From: Microcaldota archaeon
GTDB taxonomy: Archaea; Micrarchaeota; Micrarchaeia; Micrarchaeales; Micrarchaeaceae
Assembly (NCBI GenBank): GCA_021829015.1
Contig: JAJZOJ010000006.1
Span: 1 to 56,129 of the forward strand
Reading direction: 5' to 3'
DNA length: 56,129 bases
Position 1 is the first letter of the stretch. Every line of letters starts with the position of its first letter. Under the pieces are notes generated by a model that was not told the origin of the DNA, ran no database searches, and worked only from the letters and a program-made list of their open reading frames with translations. A program made the position numbers and the translations under genes. Below, one piece after another: positions 17,357-26,290 of this stretch.

Positions 17357-18643
17357 ATGCGCCGTATATCGGGATTTGCGCTGGCGATGCTTGTTGCCGT
17401 TGGCATGCTGGCATGCCTTTCACCTGCCGCGTCCGCGCCTAGCGTTTCAACGGTGCAGTGCGTCGTAAGCAGGACATCCACGACCATAGGGGCATGCATA
17501 GGAAGCGCAGCGGCCCTGAGCGCCATGGGCGTCGTCATATCCCTTTTCTTCGTCGGCATAATCTATCTTCTCGGGGAGGTATTGTCATTCGAGAGGCTGA
17601 AGGGCTTCTGGAAGGCGGAGATGTGGGAGACGATAAAGAGCGCAATAATAGTCATGATAATATTCTCCTCCCTTGTCATAGGCGGGGATGTCGCGGTGGC
17701 GCTCGCCGGCAGCACCCCGACTGCCGGGAACACAAGCGCCGCCCTTTCCGGGAATCTCGGTAACCTCTACAACGTGGCGTACAACTCCTACCTATACCCG
17801 CAGCTGCAGAACTCCTACGCGACATGGGCAGGGGTCCTGGGGCTGGCCCAGGGGCTTGACCTGATAACTAGCCTGCAGCTGGACACATGGTTCCCGGTGC
17901 CCATAATACCTGAATTCACGGTGGCTAGCGCAAACTTCGGCTCCTCGGCAAATCTTCTCGTAACAACCTTCTCAAGCACCACGAGCGGCCTTCTTGCGGA
18001 GACGATGCGGCTGGTCAATCCATTAGTCATCGCCTTCCAGATGCAGTACGACCTGTTCACCATAATAGTATCAGCAGGCCTCGGGATGTTCATACCTGCC
18101 GGGGTAATACTCAGGTCGGTGCCGCTTGTCAGGAAGGTCGGCAGCTCTTTGATAGCATTCGGCATCGGCCTCGCGCTGGTCTACCCAGCGCTCCTCGTGG
18201 GCTTCAACCTCCCAATAACCAACTACATGTACAGCATAACCTCGACGGTCGGCCAGCCCGCATGCCCGTTCTCCGGGCACATACTCTGCACGCTTTACGA
18301 GGGGATGGTGGCATTCATCAAGGGCGCAGCCGAGCTCGCGCCAGGGCTTGTTTTCGGAACGGCCCCTGTCGCATTCGCCTTCGGTCCATCAGCATCCCTT
18401 TCGACCTCGGTCATAGCAGAGGCAGGATCGGGATTCTGGATAGGCCTGGGCGGGGCATTCATAAACGGGGTATTCCCGATGCTCAACTTCATAACAGACA
18501 ACATGCTCATGCTCCTGGTCCAGTCGCTGCTGTTCATAATCGACGTGATAATAGGATTTGCGATAACCGAGGGCATAGCCGGGCTGCTGGGGGGCAGCGT
18601 AAGCGGCTACCTGAGGCCGCACAGGAGGTTCTCGCTGACTTAG
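17357..18643 (+). CDS. VirB6/CedA-like polytopic protein, paralogue 1
   Basis: The 428-aa protein has a signal peptide (ending near PAASA) and about seven further helices. It carries both signatures shared by the six tandem paralogues: motif 1 KAEMWETIKSAIIV (about 86-99) and motif 2 PAGVILRSVPLVRKVGSSLI followed by AFGIGLALVYP (about 247-277). A long loop between them is predicted extracytoplasmic. Cysteines near 302 and 311 could form a disulfide. In type IV secretion the polytopic VirB6/TrbL protein builds the inner-membrane channel; CedA plays this part in archaeal DNA import. No SD precedes the ATG, suggesting a leaderless start after the AT-rich TATTAGTATTAATA at 17319-17332. Confidence 0.65.
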   Translation: MRRISGFALAMLVAVGMLACLSPAASAPSVSTVQCVVSRTSTTIGACIGSAAALSAMGVVISLFFVGIIYLLGEVLSFERLKGFWKAEMWETIKSAIIVMIIFSSLVIGGDVAVALAGSTPTAGNTSAALSGNLGNLYNVAYNSYLYPQLQNSYATWAGVLGLAQGLDLITSLQLDTWFPVPIIPEFTVASANFGSSANLLVTTFSSTTSGLLAETMRLVNPLVIAFQMQYDLFTIIVSAGLGMFIPAGVILRSVPLVRKVGSSLIAFGIGLALVYPALLVGFNLPITNYMYSITSTVGQPACPFSGHILCTLYEGMVAFIKGAAELAPGLVFGTAPVAFAFGPSASLSTSVIAEAGSGFWIGLGGAFINGVFPMLNFITDNMLMLLVQSLLFIIDVIIGFAITEGIAGLLGGSVSGYLRPHRRFSLT

Positions 18644-18653
18644 TAGTGGAAAG

Positions 18654-19796
18654 ATGGCAAACACATGCATTCTATACGGGGCAACGAGCTGGGTGGGGAT
18701 AAACCTGGTAATAATACTGATAGCCATGCTCCTCTCAGGGGTCGCATTCTCCCTGAGCACCCTGCTCTCCGCCAACATGCGCGAGCGCATCCGCGGGGCC
18801 GCGAGGTCTGAGCTCACGCAGGCGCTCCTCAGCGCTGTGATAATCGTAGTGCTGGTCGGCACAGCGACAACCGCATGCTCGCTCTCATCCTCGATGAGCA
18901 AGGGCCTGACCCATACCTCCATGGACCCGTTCCAGTACTCCGAGTACTATGTCGGCAACCTCAGCGTAAACACCGGCCTGAACCTTCTCACAAATGCATA
19001 CTCCACTTCGGTGTCATATGCGATAGAGGGGCAGGTGCTCGGCAACATAGGCGACCTATTCAATACGAAGTTCACCGGGGCATTCGCTATAATGAGGGAC
19101 ATACTCGGCGGGGAGGCGGTTTTGGGGAACCTGATAAAGCTCTCCTTTGCCGGGCTTGTGCAGCTGAGCCTTCTCTTCAATGCCCTAAGCGGATTCTACA
19201 TAGAGATCATAGTCCCGATGATGACCGTAGCTGTGGGCATGCTGTTCCTGCAGTTCCTGATGCTGCCGCTGCTGCAGTACACCGCATTCACCGTAGTGCT
19301 GCCAGTGGCGATAGCCATGAGGTCCCTCTCCTTCCTCGGGAATAACCTGAGGTTCGCTGCGAACTCAGTGCTCGCGATAGCGATAGCCGCATACATCATA
19401 TACCCGTTGATGCTCTCGATGAACGGATGGGCGATCGCATGGATATTCTCTTCAGCTAACCCGTCGTACCAGTATGTGCAGAGCACGTACGTGGTGCCGA
19501 ACATTCCGCTTAACACCTACTTCACATCGGTTCCATCCACCGCATATTCGGGTCCAATACTGGGCGGGATAAAGTCCCTTGCTCCGCTCCTCCTGGGCTC
19601 TTTTTCGTCAACAGGGATAATACTGCCGTGGCAGGTGGTGTCCCAGGCCCAGTTCATAGTGAATGAGCTCGCCAGGTTCCTCTTCGAGTCCATAGTGATG
19701 ATAGTCATAGACCTCGCGGTGACGGTAGGGTTTGCCGCAAGCCTTGCCAAGGCGCTGAACCGCGGCATTGAGGGCGGAGGGTCGTTCTGGGGATGA
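18654..19796 (+). CDS. VirB6/CedA-like polytopic protein, paralogue 2
   Basis: The 380-aa protein has motif 1 as ARSELTQALLSAVIIV (about 49-64) and a diverged motif 2, LPVAIAMRSLSFLGNNLRFA then AIAAYIIYP (about 215-251). No cleavable signal peptide is clear; the N-terminus is a membrane helix with one Cys. A long extracytoplasmic stretch of about 75-160 follows. It starts 10 bp after paralogue 1 and overlaps paralogue 3 by 4 bp (ATGA), so it is translationally coupled. It is the most diverged member in motif 2, where the T-R pair is lost. Confidence 0.6.
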   Translation: MANTCILYGATSWVGINLVIILIAMLLSGVAFSLSTLLSANMRERIRGAARSELTQALLSAVIIVVLVGTATTACSLSSSMSKGLTHTSMDPFQYSEYYVGNLSVNTGLNLLTNAYSTSVSYAIEGQVLGNIGDLFNTKFTGAFAIMRDILGGEAVLGNLIKLSFAGLVQLSLLFNALSGFYIEIIVPMMTVAVGMLFLQFLMLPLLQYTAFTVVLPVAIAMRSLSFLGNNLRFAANSVLAIAIAAYIIYPLMLSMNGWAIAWIFSSANPSYQYVQSTYVVPNIPLNTYFTSVPSTAYSGPILGGIKSLAPLLLGSFSSTGIILPWQVVSQAQFIVNELARFLFESIVMIVIDLAVTVGFAASLAKALNRGIEGGGSFWG

Positions 19797-21238
19797 CGAT
19801 GTACCATATGCAATTCCTGCTGCAGGCATCCACCTTCTCGAACGCCAACGCGCAGCTGATGCCGCTGGTATTCGTCGCGATGATGCTCGATGCCATTGTG
19901 GTGGTCGTGTGGTACTACCTTGGGGTGCTGCTCAACAACAGCGCGGTCAAGCAGTCTGCATTGGGGGAGTTCTACCAGTTCATAGGCACAGTGATAATGG
20001 TCGGTATAATAATCGGGTCGCTGTACATGCTCTCCACGGTATTCTATTCATCGCTCGGGGCGACCTCGCTCATGAAGCCATCCGCTATAAGCCAGCTCTG
20101 CAACAACATAATGTCTACATCACAGCTCGACGTCCTGGGCAAGTCCAATTCCCTTCTCTCGGGTCCTGCAAGCACCACGGCCAAGTATATCGGCCTGTGC
20201 TCTCTAGTCAAGCCAAATGGCAATCCGTCGATAACGCAGCGGCTGGACTATCCGCTAGCGGCTACAGGTGTCATAATAGCGAACCTGACGAACCAGACCG
20301 CTGCCAACCTGAACTACTCATTCACCATAGGCGCATTCCTGGGCTTCCTCTCTGAGCTGACGCCATCAATCGAGATATGCACGCCCCCATGCCTTTACCC
20401 CAACCCTGAGGTGCAGCCGCTGCTGAATGTCAGCGCCTCATTCATCCCGTACAAGGGCTACAGCCTGCTCACCGGGAGCTTTACCGCAATCAATGGCTTG
20501 CTTACATGGTCAACCGAGGCGTTCATAGCACAGATCCTCCTGCTTTCAATATTCATGTACATATGGCCCTGGCTGCTATTCGGTGGATTCGTGCTGAGGA
20601 GCACCCTGTTCACTAGGAGACTTGGCGGCCTATTGATAGCTGTGGCCATAGTCGGCCTTCTGGTATTCCCTACGGTCTTCGCATTCGAGTACCTGGCCAT
20701 GGCCAATGGGATAAGCGTGGGCACAGGAACTGGCAACCCCAACGGGCTGAATACCACCTACGGGTTCAATGCGATAACCTCTATCCCGGCTACGCCCCAT
20801 GGGACGTGGCCTAAAGTCGGGGTATCGACCGGCAACTACGTTACCAACTTCTTCGTCGAGCCGAACCTCAAGGCAGTGGCATTCGCCAACGACTGCTGGC
20901 CCAATGTTGGCGGGTATCCTACAAGCCTGATAAAGGCAGAGGGCGATGACATCCTTAATCTTCTAATACCGTTCGCCAGCGTATTCTCGAGCATAAAGTA
21001 CCTCTTCGACATGTTCGCCCTTGGGAGCTCATCCCCCACGTTCCCGCTCCTCAACTACTGCAAGCCAGCCAACGCGCTCTCGACGTTCTACGGAATGCTC
21101 AATGCATTCGGGCCAATGGGGATAACATCATTCTTCATACCGTTGGTAAACCTGGCCCTGGGCATAACCGCCATAACCGGGCTATCCCCGCTCTTCGGGG
21201 GAGACACGAGCCTAGCAAGGCTCAGCAAGCTGGTGTGA
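19793..21238 (+). CDS. VirB6/CedA-like polytopic protein, paralogue 3
   Basis: This is the longest paralogue (481 aa). Motif 1 is ALGEFYQFIGTVIMV (about 56-70) and motif 2 is FGGFVLRSTLFTRRLGGLLI followed by FPTVF (about 263-293). The region of about 90-225 between the motifs holds five cysteines, including CTPPC, plus sequons, so it should be a disulfide-stabilised outer loop. A second outer segment of about 300-410 has one Cys pair. It begins within the stop codon of paralogue 2 and ends just 4 bp before paralogue 4. Confidence 0.65.
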   Translation: MTMYHMQFLLQASTFSNANAQLMPLVFVAMMLDAIVVVVWYYLGVLLNNSAVKQSALGEFYQFIGTVIMVGIIIGSLYMLSTVFYSSLGATSLMKPSAISQLCNNIMSTSQLDVLGKSNSLLSGPASTTAKYIGLCSLVKPNGNPSITQRLDYPLAATGVIIANLTNQTAANLNYSFTIGAFLGFLSELTPSIEICTPPCLYPNPEVQPLLNVSASFIPYKGYSLLTGSFTAINGLLTWSTEAFIAQILLLSIFMYIWPWLLFGGFVLRSTLFTRRLGGLLIAVAIVGLLVFPTVFAFEYLAMANGISVGTGTGNPNGLNTTYGFNAITSIPATPHGTWPKVGVSTGNYVTNFFVEPNLKAVAFANDCWPNVGGYPTSLIKAEGDDILNLLIPFASVFSSIKYLFDMFALGSSSPTFPLLNYCKPANALSTFYGMLNAFGPMGITSFFIPLVNLALGITAITGLSPLFGGDTSLARLSKLV

Positions 21239-21242
21239 GTCA

Positions 21243-22403
21243 ATGAGTAAAAGAACCATCATGTCCTCAGTTCTCGTATTCGCGCTTGCGGCTATGCTGT
21301 TATGCGTAATCGCGCCGGCATCGCAGAGCCCGACCACAGGCACAGGTTTCGTGCAAGGGCTGTGCAACGGCTACAATGGCTACGGCGGCATAATACCGCA
21401 GTCGACGATACTCTCTGGGCATGCGGCCGGCCAGCAGGCGGTACTCGGGTTCTCGATAGTGATAATGCTCACGGTGATACTTGCAGCTGCGATACTCTAC
21501 ATGATAAGCTACGTCTTCAAACTCAGCTTCCTCAGGGAGGTGATAAAGTCGGAGTTCGTGGAGATACTGATCACAGCTGCAGTGGTCATAATATTCATCG
21601 GCGGATTCTACATAGCAAGCGCCAGCGTCGGCGCGTCCAACTCCTTTGCGGTTGCGGGCAGCAGCTTCGGCAGGGGCCTGTACGTCAGCGACTGCGTGTA
21701 CCTCGGCAGCCAGTCAGTCAACCTCATCGTGCCTATACTGATAATCAGCATGGAGAAATTCGCGGTGACGCTGATATCCTCCCTGAAGGTAGTGATAGCC
21801 CCCCAGGGATTCGGCCTTAGCTTCTCCCCGTTGCAGGGACTTGCGCTGATAAACAACATGTTCGACCTGCTGACAGGCGCCGCATACGTGCTTATGGGAT
21901 TGATATTCTCTACCATGGGCCTCCTCGGCCTGATATACGGGCTCTTTCCCCTGTTCCTCTATGCCGGGATACTCCTGCGCTCCCTTCCATGGACAAGGGC
22001 GGCAGGCGGGGCCTTCCTTGGGATATTCGTCGGCTACTACATAGTGTTCCCGCTATTGCTGCATGTCATGGTCGCAAGCTATGCGCCCGCGATACAGTTC
22101 ACGGGCTATTTCAGCTTCACCTCGATACAGAACTTCCTCGGAAAGGCCGCGGGGAGCAGCGGGGTCCTGCAGTCCCTTGTCGCGGTTGACTCGTTCTTCG
22201 TCTCCGCCGCATCGTACCTTGTCTCAGGCGGGATATACGGGGTAGTTAACGCATTCATCCTCGGGGTGATAGAGCCTATGCTCGTTGTCTCAATGTCTAT
22301 AATACTTTCATTCCTGATATCATTCGAGATAGCCGACCTAGTCGGGGATGCATTGGGTGCGCCAAGCCTGTCCTCCAAGGGCATACTTGGCAAGGTGATA
22401 TGA
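21243..22403 (+). CDS. VirB6/CedA-like polytopic protein, paralogue 4
   Basis: The 386-aa protein has a signal peptide (hydrophobic VLVFALAAMLLCVIAPAS), motif 1 IKSEFVEILITAAVVI (about 100-115) and motif 2 YAGILLRSLPWTRAAGGAFL followed by YYIVFPLLL (about 240-275). The outer loop between the motifs has a short Cys-containing segment near SDCVYLG. It ends with helices and a short cytoplasmic tail. Its stop overlaps the start of paralogue 5 by 4 bp. Confidence 0.65.
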   Translation: MSKRTIMSSVLVFALAAMLLCVIAPASQSPTTGTGFVQGLCNGYNGYGGIIPQSTILSGHAAGQQAVLGFSIVIMLTVILAAAILYMISYVFKLSFLREVIKSEFVEILITAAVVIIFIGGFYIASASVGASNSFAVAGSSFGRGLYVSDCVYLGSQSVNLIVPILIISMEKFAVTLISSLKVVIAPQGFGLSFSPLQGLALINNMFDLLTGAAYVLMGLIFSTMGLLGLIYGLFPLFLYAGILLRSLPWTRAAGGAFLGIFVGYYIVFPLLLHVMVASYAPAIQFTGYFSFTSIQNFLGKAAGSSGVLQSLVAVDSFFVSAASYLVSGGIYGVVNAFILGVIEPMLVVSMSIILSFLISFEIADLVGDALGAPSLSSKGILGKVI

Positions 22404-23419
22404 TTATGCTGCCATTGGTTCCATTGGTTCTGCTCGGGCTCATACCGGCCCTGAATCCGGTAAGCTGGATACCGATAGCCGCGGCAGCTGTCCTTACTGT
22501 GGTGCTTGTCGCCGCATTCATATACGCGCTAGCGAGCATTATAGGCAGCAGGGCAGCGCAGGCCTGGTCGAGGTTCCAGATATACGAGGCGCTGCTGTCT
22601 ATGCTGCTCCTCATAGCATTCGGCGCGATATCGTACATATTCTTCCTGAGCCCGCAGGCTATGTACTCCAGCATAAACATCGTCCCATCAAGGTGCACTG
22701 GCGCCGCTGACCTGTACACCCTTGCCTCATGCGACGTAAGCCAGTTCAACAATGCGACCTTCGCCCTTGCGAGGTACACGTTCTACGCGACTTACATAAC
22801 ATCTACGGTCGCGGGCATGACCGAGAAGGTGAAGATAGACCCGATGTACATAGACACTGGGATAAGCCTCAATTTCGAGGTGCCGCCGCTCTTCCCGTCC
22901 AACATGGACTCGCTGATGGATTACGTATACGAGACCTACCTGCTCACGCTGATATTCAACCAGTTGCAGCTGATAGTGCTCTCGGCCTCGGTGTTCTTCC
23001 TAAGCTTATTCGTCTCCCTTGGCCTCATAGCAAGGACCTTCGGCTTCGCCAGGACCTTCGGCGGGGCCATGATAGCACTTGGAATAGGGCTCGGGATCAT
23101 ATACCCGCTGCTAGTCTCGATAACCTATGGGTACATAGACACGGCAATAAACGTCACGTGCCTGCAGTCGATCTCATGCGCCGTGCCAAATGTGCTGCTC
23201 GGCGCGGTGCAGCTCATAGGGCAGATATCCTCCGGGCCGCTGTTCACCGCGGCCGGCGCGGCGGTAGGCGGGTTCTTTTCGTACATAATATATACGATTG
23301 CAGGCCTAACGATTATACCTGTGATGAACGTGGTGCTGGTCGACGTGTTCATATCCGACTTCTCCAAGGCATTGGGGGAGAAGATAAGCATAGAGCACCT
23401 ATTCACGTCGATAATATAG
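22400..23419 (+). CDS. VirB6/CedA-like polytopic protein, paralogue 5
   Basis: The 339-aa protein is the shortest of the six. Motif 1 is SRFQIYEALLSMLLL (about 54-68, with Gln-Ile in place of the usual acidic pair) and motif 2 is SLGLIARTFGFARTFGGAMI followed by GLGIIYPLL (about 205-235). The N-terminus is a membrane helix without a clear cleavage site. Cys pairs (C-TGAADLYTLAS-C) lie in the outer loop. The ATG at 22400 overlaps the previous stop; a second ATG at 22406 is possible. Confidence 0.63.
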   Translation: MIMLPLVPLVLLGLIPALNPVSWIPIAAAAVLTVVLVAAFIYALASIIGSRAAQAWSRFQIYEALLSMLLLIAFGAISYIFFLSPQAMYSSINIVPSRCTGAADLYTLASCDVSQFNNATFALARYTFYATYITSTVAGMTEKVKIDPMYIDTGISLNFEVPPLFPSNMDSLMDYVYETYLLTLIFNQLQLIVLSASVFFLSLFVSLGLIARTFGFARTFGGAMIALGIGLGIIYPLLVSITYGYIDTAINVTCLQSISCAVPNVLLGAVQLIGQISSGPLFTAAGAAVGGFFSYIIYTIAGLTIIPVMNVVLVDVFISDFSKALGEKISIEHLFTSII

Positions 23420-23426
23420 TGGTTTG

Positions 23427-24539
23427 ATGAGGGCGATAAGGGTTGCATCGGTTCTGCTCCTCGCGGTCATAGCCCTTGCTCTCGTGCCGCATGCTGCGTC
23501 GCAGTGCGGTCCGATCCCCGGAAAGCTCTCTACGATCATAAGCGCCAGCGAGCCGTGGTACTGCCCGATAAACCAGCAGATATACTCACAGTGGACTAAG
23601 GAGCTGCCCCTGGCCTATGCTGCAGTGCTCATAGCATTCCTGATCGCGGCGATAATATTCATGTCCGGCGTTGCGCTTAACAGCAGCAGGATAAAGAATT
23701 TCGCGATGGGGGAATTCTACGAGGCGATAGCATCAGCGGTGATAGTCGGGTCATTCATCTACCTCTGCGCCGTAGTGTTCGGGGCCCTTCCAGGCATATT
23801 CGTTGGCTCGATAAACCCGTATGCGACCGCATTCAACCTCATGCGCAACACCATAAGCACAGGCGAGCAGGCCTACACGGTAATCTACAACGTCTACCTA
23901 TCGATGTCGTTCATAACAAGCCCAACGATAACGGTCCAGATCGGCGGGGACTTCAACGCGCTCCTGAGGTCGGCATTCAACTTCCTGGAGTTCGCGCCGC
24001 AGCTGTTCGTGAACATATACACGATACCCGTTACCATATTCTTCCTGGATCCTGCCAAGGCGATATCAGGCTTCCTTGTCGACGGTATACTCGCCCTGTA
24101 TGCCGAATACTACCTGCTGGAGTTCTTCTCCATAGCGGCAATACCGGCGTTCCTGGTGCCAGGGGTGCTGCTGAGGTCGATATTCCCGACAAGGGCGCTT
24201 GGGGGTCTCATGATCGCCCTGGCATTCGGGTTCTACCTGATAATGCCGTCGCTCTTCGCCGTGGCGTACTACTTCACGGCCCCGACGGTGCAGAGGGACA
24301 TGGGCCAGGCGACGCTGCAGCTATCAAGCCTGACATACACCAGCCACAGCGTCATTTCGCAGAACAGCCCATTGGTGCTGCAGCTCGAGAACGTCAAGAC
24401 CTCGCTGAATGGGTTCTGGCTCCTGATATTCTTCTATCCTGGGCTGATATCCGCGATGACCTACGCCGCGATAATTGAGATATCCAGGTTCATAGGCAGG
24501 GCGCCAGCAAGGGTCAGCAAGCTTAGGAGGCTCGTGTGA
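23427..24539 (+). CDS. VirB6/CedA-like polytopic protein, paralogue 6
   Basis: The 370-aa protein has a signal peptide (ending near PHAAS-QCG), motif 1 AMGEFYEAIASAVIV (about 92-106) and motif 2 VPGVLLRSIFPTRALGGLMI followed by FYLIMP (about 248-278). It is the closest match to paralogue 3 in motif 1 (GEFY core). I preferred the ATG at 23427 to the in-frame TTG at 23424. It is the last of the polytopic series, 59 bp before the VirB3-VirB4-N-like genes. Confidence 0.65.
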   Translation: MRAIRVASVLLLAVIALALVPHAASQCGPIPGKLSTIISASEPWYCPINQQIYSQWTKELPLAYAAVLIAFLIAAIIFMSGVALNSSRIKNFAMGEFYEAIASAVIVGSFIYLCAVVFGALPGIFVGSINPYATAFNLMRNTISTGEQAYTVIYNVYLSMSFITSPTITVQIGGDFNALLRSAFNFLEFAPQLFVNIYTIPVTIFFLDPAKAISGFLVDGILALYAEYYLLEFFSIAAIPAFLVPGVLLRSIFPTRALGGLMIALAFGFYLIMPSLFAVAYYFTAPTVQRDMGQATLQLSSLTYTSHSVISQNSPLVLQLENVKTSLNGFWLLIFFYPGLISAMTYAAIIEISRFIGRAPARVSKLRRLV

Positions 24540-24568
24540 GTCCGCGGCGCCAGGGAGCCAGTGCATGT

Positions 24569-24576
24569 CTATAAAC
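24569..24576 (+). promoter_or_regulatory. Internal TATA box before the VirB3-VirB4-N-like gene
   Basis: CTATAAAC lies about 26 bp upstream of the ATG at 24599, which fits a leaderless transcript. It would separate expression of the cytoplasmic/ATPase half of the cluster from the polytopic half. Confidence 0.5.
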
Positions 24577-24598
24577 CTTGCCATCGATATTAGGCCCG

Positions 24599-25426
24599 AT
24601 GAACCAGAAGGTGCTAGTGTTCATAGGGTTCATGGCACTGTCGCTCGCGATGCTTGCGGTAGCGGTCGTGCTTCCTTACAACATATTCCTGATAATACCA
24701 AAGTTCATCTTCCTGATACTAGCGGTCATATTCGACGTCATGGCATTCTCCTCAAGGTACTACACCTATCTCCTGCTGCCCTTCGTCAGGCAGCGCAGGA
24801 AGGACGTTGTGATAAACGACCAGACGCCATATTGGCTGGCATCGGGAGGCGAGTGCATAATCAGGAAGATCGACAACTACTTCGTGGCTACCGCATACAT
24901 AAACATACCTCTTTACGTCTCGGCAAGCGAGATGAGCGACGAGGAGAAGCTAAGGTTCTCGATGCAGCTCAGCAAGCTCATAGGCATAAGCAAGGACCCG
25001 GTGAGGTTCACATCCGAGCTGTACCTGATGAACAAGGACACCTACATACTGCGCCTCAAGGACACAATAACATCCATAGAGAATGAGGAGGCCACGCTCA
25101 AGGAGAGGGGCGCGACAGAGGGGGAGATGGAGCACGTCAGGGGCAAGCTCTCCATGTGGAAGAAGATGCTTGACAACATAGCCACATCCCCGTCATATGA
25201 GCTCGGCACATTCGCAGCGATATCCGCATTCGGCTACAAGGAATACGAGGCGATAACGAACGTCCAGGTGAGGGCGAGGGAGCTCATGAACGGCATTGCA
25301 TCGTCGATGGGCGTGCCGCCGAGCATAGTCACAGGGAGCGAGATACTGAAGTACGTCGAGCCGGAGTACCTGATACCGTTCTCGACAGCGGAGGAGGAGA
25401 TAAACAGGCGCGTCGCGCAGGTGTGA
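24599..25426 (+). CDS. VirB3-VirB4 N-terminal-like protein 1
   Basis: The 275-aa protein starts with two adjacent membrane helices (about 4-50), as in VirB3/PrgI proteins. A soluble domain follows with YWLASGGECIIRKIDNYFVA and SDEEKLRFSMQLSKLIG. That pattern (an opening strand, then a conserved acidic-helix start and a helical region) is like the N-terminal domain of VirB4/TraC, which contacts the membrane channel. The ATP-binding half is absent and is encoded separately two genes downstream. I start it at ATG 24599 because of the TATA box; the frame is open from a TTG at 24578. It abuts its paralogue downstream. Confidence 0.55.
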   Translation: MNQKVLVFIGFMALSLAMLAVAVVLPYNIFLIIPKFIFLILAVIFDVMAFSSRYYTYLLLPFVRQRRKDVVINDQTPYWLASGGECIIRKIDNYFVATAYINIPLYVSASEMSDEEKLRFSMQLSKLIGISKDPVRFTSELYLMNKDTYILRLKDTITSIENEEATLKERGATEGEMEHVRGKLSMWKKMLDNIATSPSYELGTFAAISAFGYKEYEAITNVQVRARELMNGIASSMGVPPSIVTGSEILKYVEPEYLIPFSTAEEEINRRVAQV

Positions 25427-25428
25427 GC

Positions 25429-26265
25429 ATGGACGAAGAAGCTGTGATGTATCTCGCGTTCACCCTCGTGGTGATGCTCATAATGCTCTCCATGTCCCCG
25501 TACATAGGCCACGGCCCGCTCGCGCTCCTTGCAGCGATGATCGTGGTGTTCGGCGCGGTCCTTGTCGTGGTCCTGAACTTCGCGGACTTCATACTGGTGT
25601 CCCTTGTATGCAATATGCTCGGTATAACATTCCAGCCCGCGCAGGGCTACAAGATAATAAAGGAGCAGAACGCGATAGTAAAGAACGTGAACGGGCTGTT
25701 CTATGCCACTGGCTACCTCTCCGCAAACCTATTCGGGTACGTCTTCAAGCTCGAGGGCGAGAGCGAGGACGAGGACCTGAAGATGATAACAGCCCCTGAG
25801 AAATGGGAGCGCGCCGTGGAGAACATAGGGTTCCCGTTCAAGTACCATGTATTGTCGGCAGGATTGGACGTCCAGAAGGTGCGCGACGAGCTCGAGGGCC
25901 GCCGCGGCTACCAGGAGTTCCAGATGGGAAGGGCGCTCCAGGCGCAGTCCTCAAACAACGACGTCACGATAACCAACATACAGCGCGTGATAAACGTGAT
26001 ACAGCGCAAGATAGACAGGATCTCCCAGGGGGAGAAGCCTATAGCGACTGTCATGTACGTCGAGACAACAGCGATAGGCGTGAGCGAGAAGGCGGCGCTA
26101 GACATGCTATCGCACCAGATAAGCGGATTGCAGGTCGCGCTCAGCTCGATGGACGTCGACCTTGCGAGGGTCTCCGGGCGCGAGATGTACACGCTGTTCA
26201 ACTTCAACTTCTCGTTGCCCATGAGCTACGAGGAGATGGCGACGAATTTCGACCGCCAGAGCTAA
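25429..26265 (+). CDS. VirB3-VirB4 N-terminal-like protein 2
   Basis: The 278-aa protein has the same plan as the previous gene: two N-terminal membrane helices (about 6-60), then a soluble domain beginning YKIIKEQNAIVKNVNGLFYA. The C-terminal GREMYTLFNFNFS matches the end of VirB4/TraC N-terminal domains. It lacks a P-loop. The ATG at 25429 follows GGTG by 5 nt, and an in-frame GTG at 25423 overlaps the previous stop. It probably forms the membrane-facing half of a split VirB4 with its paralogue and the downstream ATPase. Confidence 0.55.
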   Translation: MDEEAVMYLAFTLVVMLIMLSMSPYIGHGPLALLAAMIVVFGAVLVVVLNFADFILVSLVCNMLGITFQPAQGYKIIKEQNAIVKNVNGLFYATGYLSANLFGYVFKLEGESEDEDLKMITAPEKWERAVENIGFPFKYHVLSAGLDVQKVRDELEGRRGYQEFQMGRALQAQSSNNDVTITNIQRVINVIQRKIDRISQGEKPIATVMYVETTAIGVSEKAALDMLSHQISGLQVALSSMDVDLARVSGREMYTLFNFNFSLPMSYEEMATNFDRQS

Positions 26266-26269
26266 AAAT
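26262..26269 (+). promoter_or_regulatory. Internal TATA-like element before the VirB4-like ATPase
   Basis: CTAAAAAT overlaps the stop codon of the preceding gene and lies 22-29 bp before the ATG at 26291, the spacing expected for a leaderless start. Confidence 0.35.
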
Positions 26270-26290
26270 GCTTTACGAGAATTGGTATAG

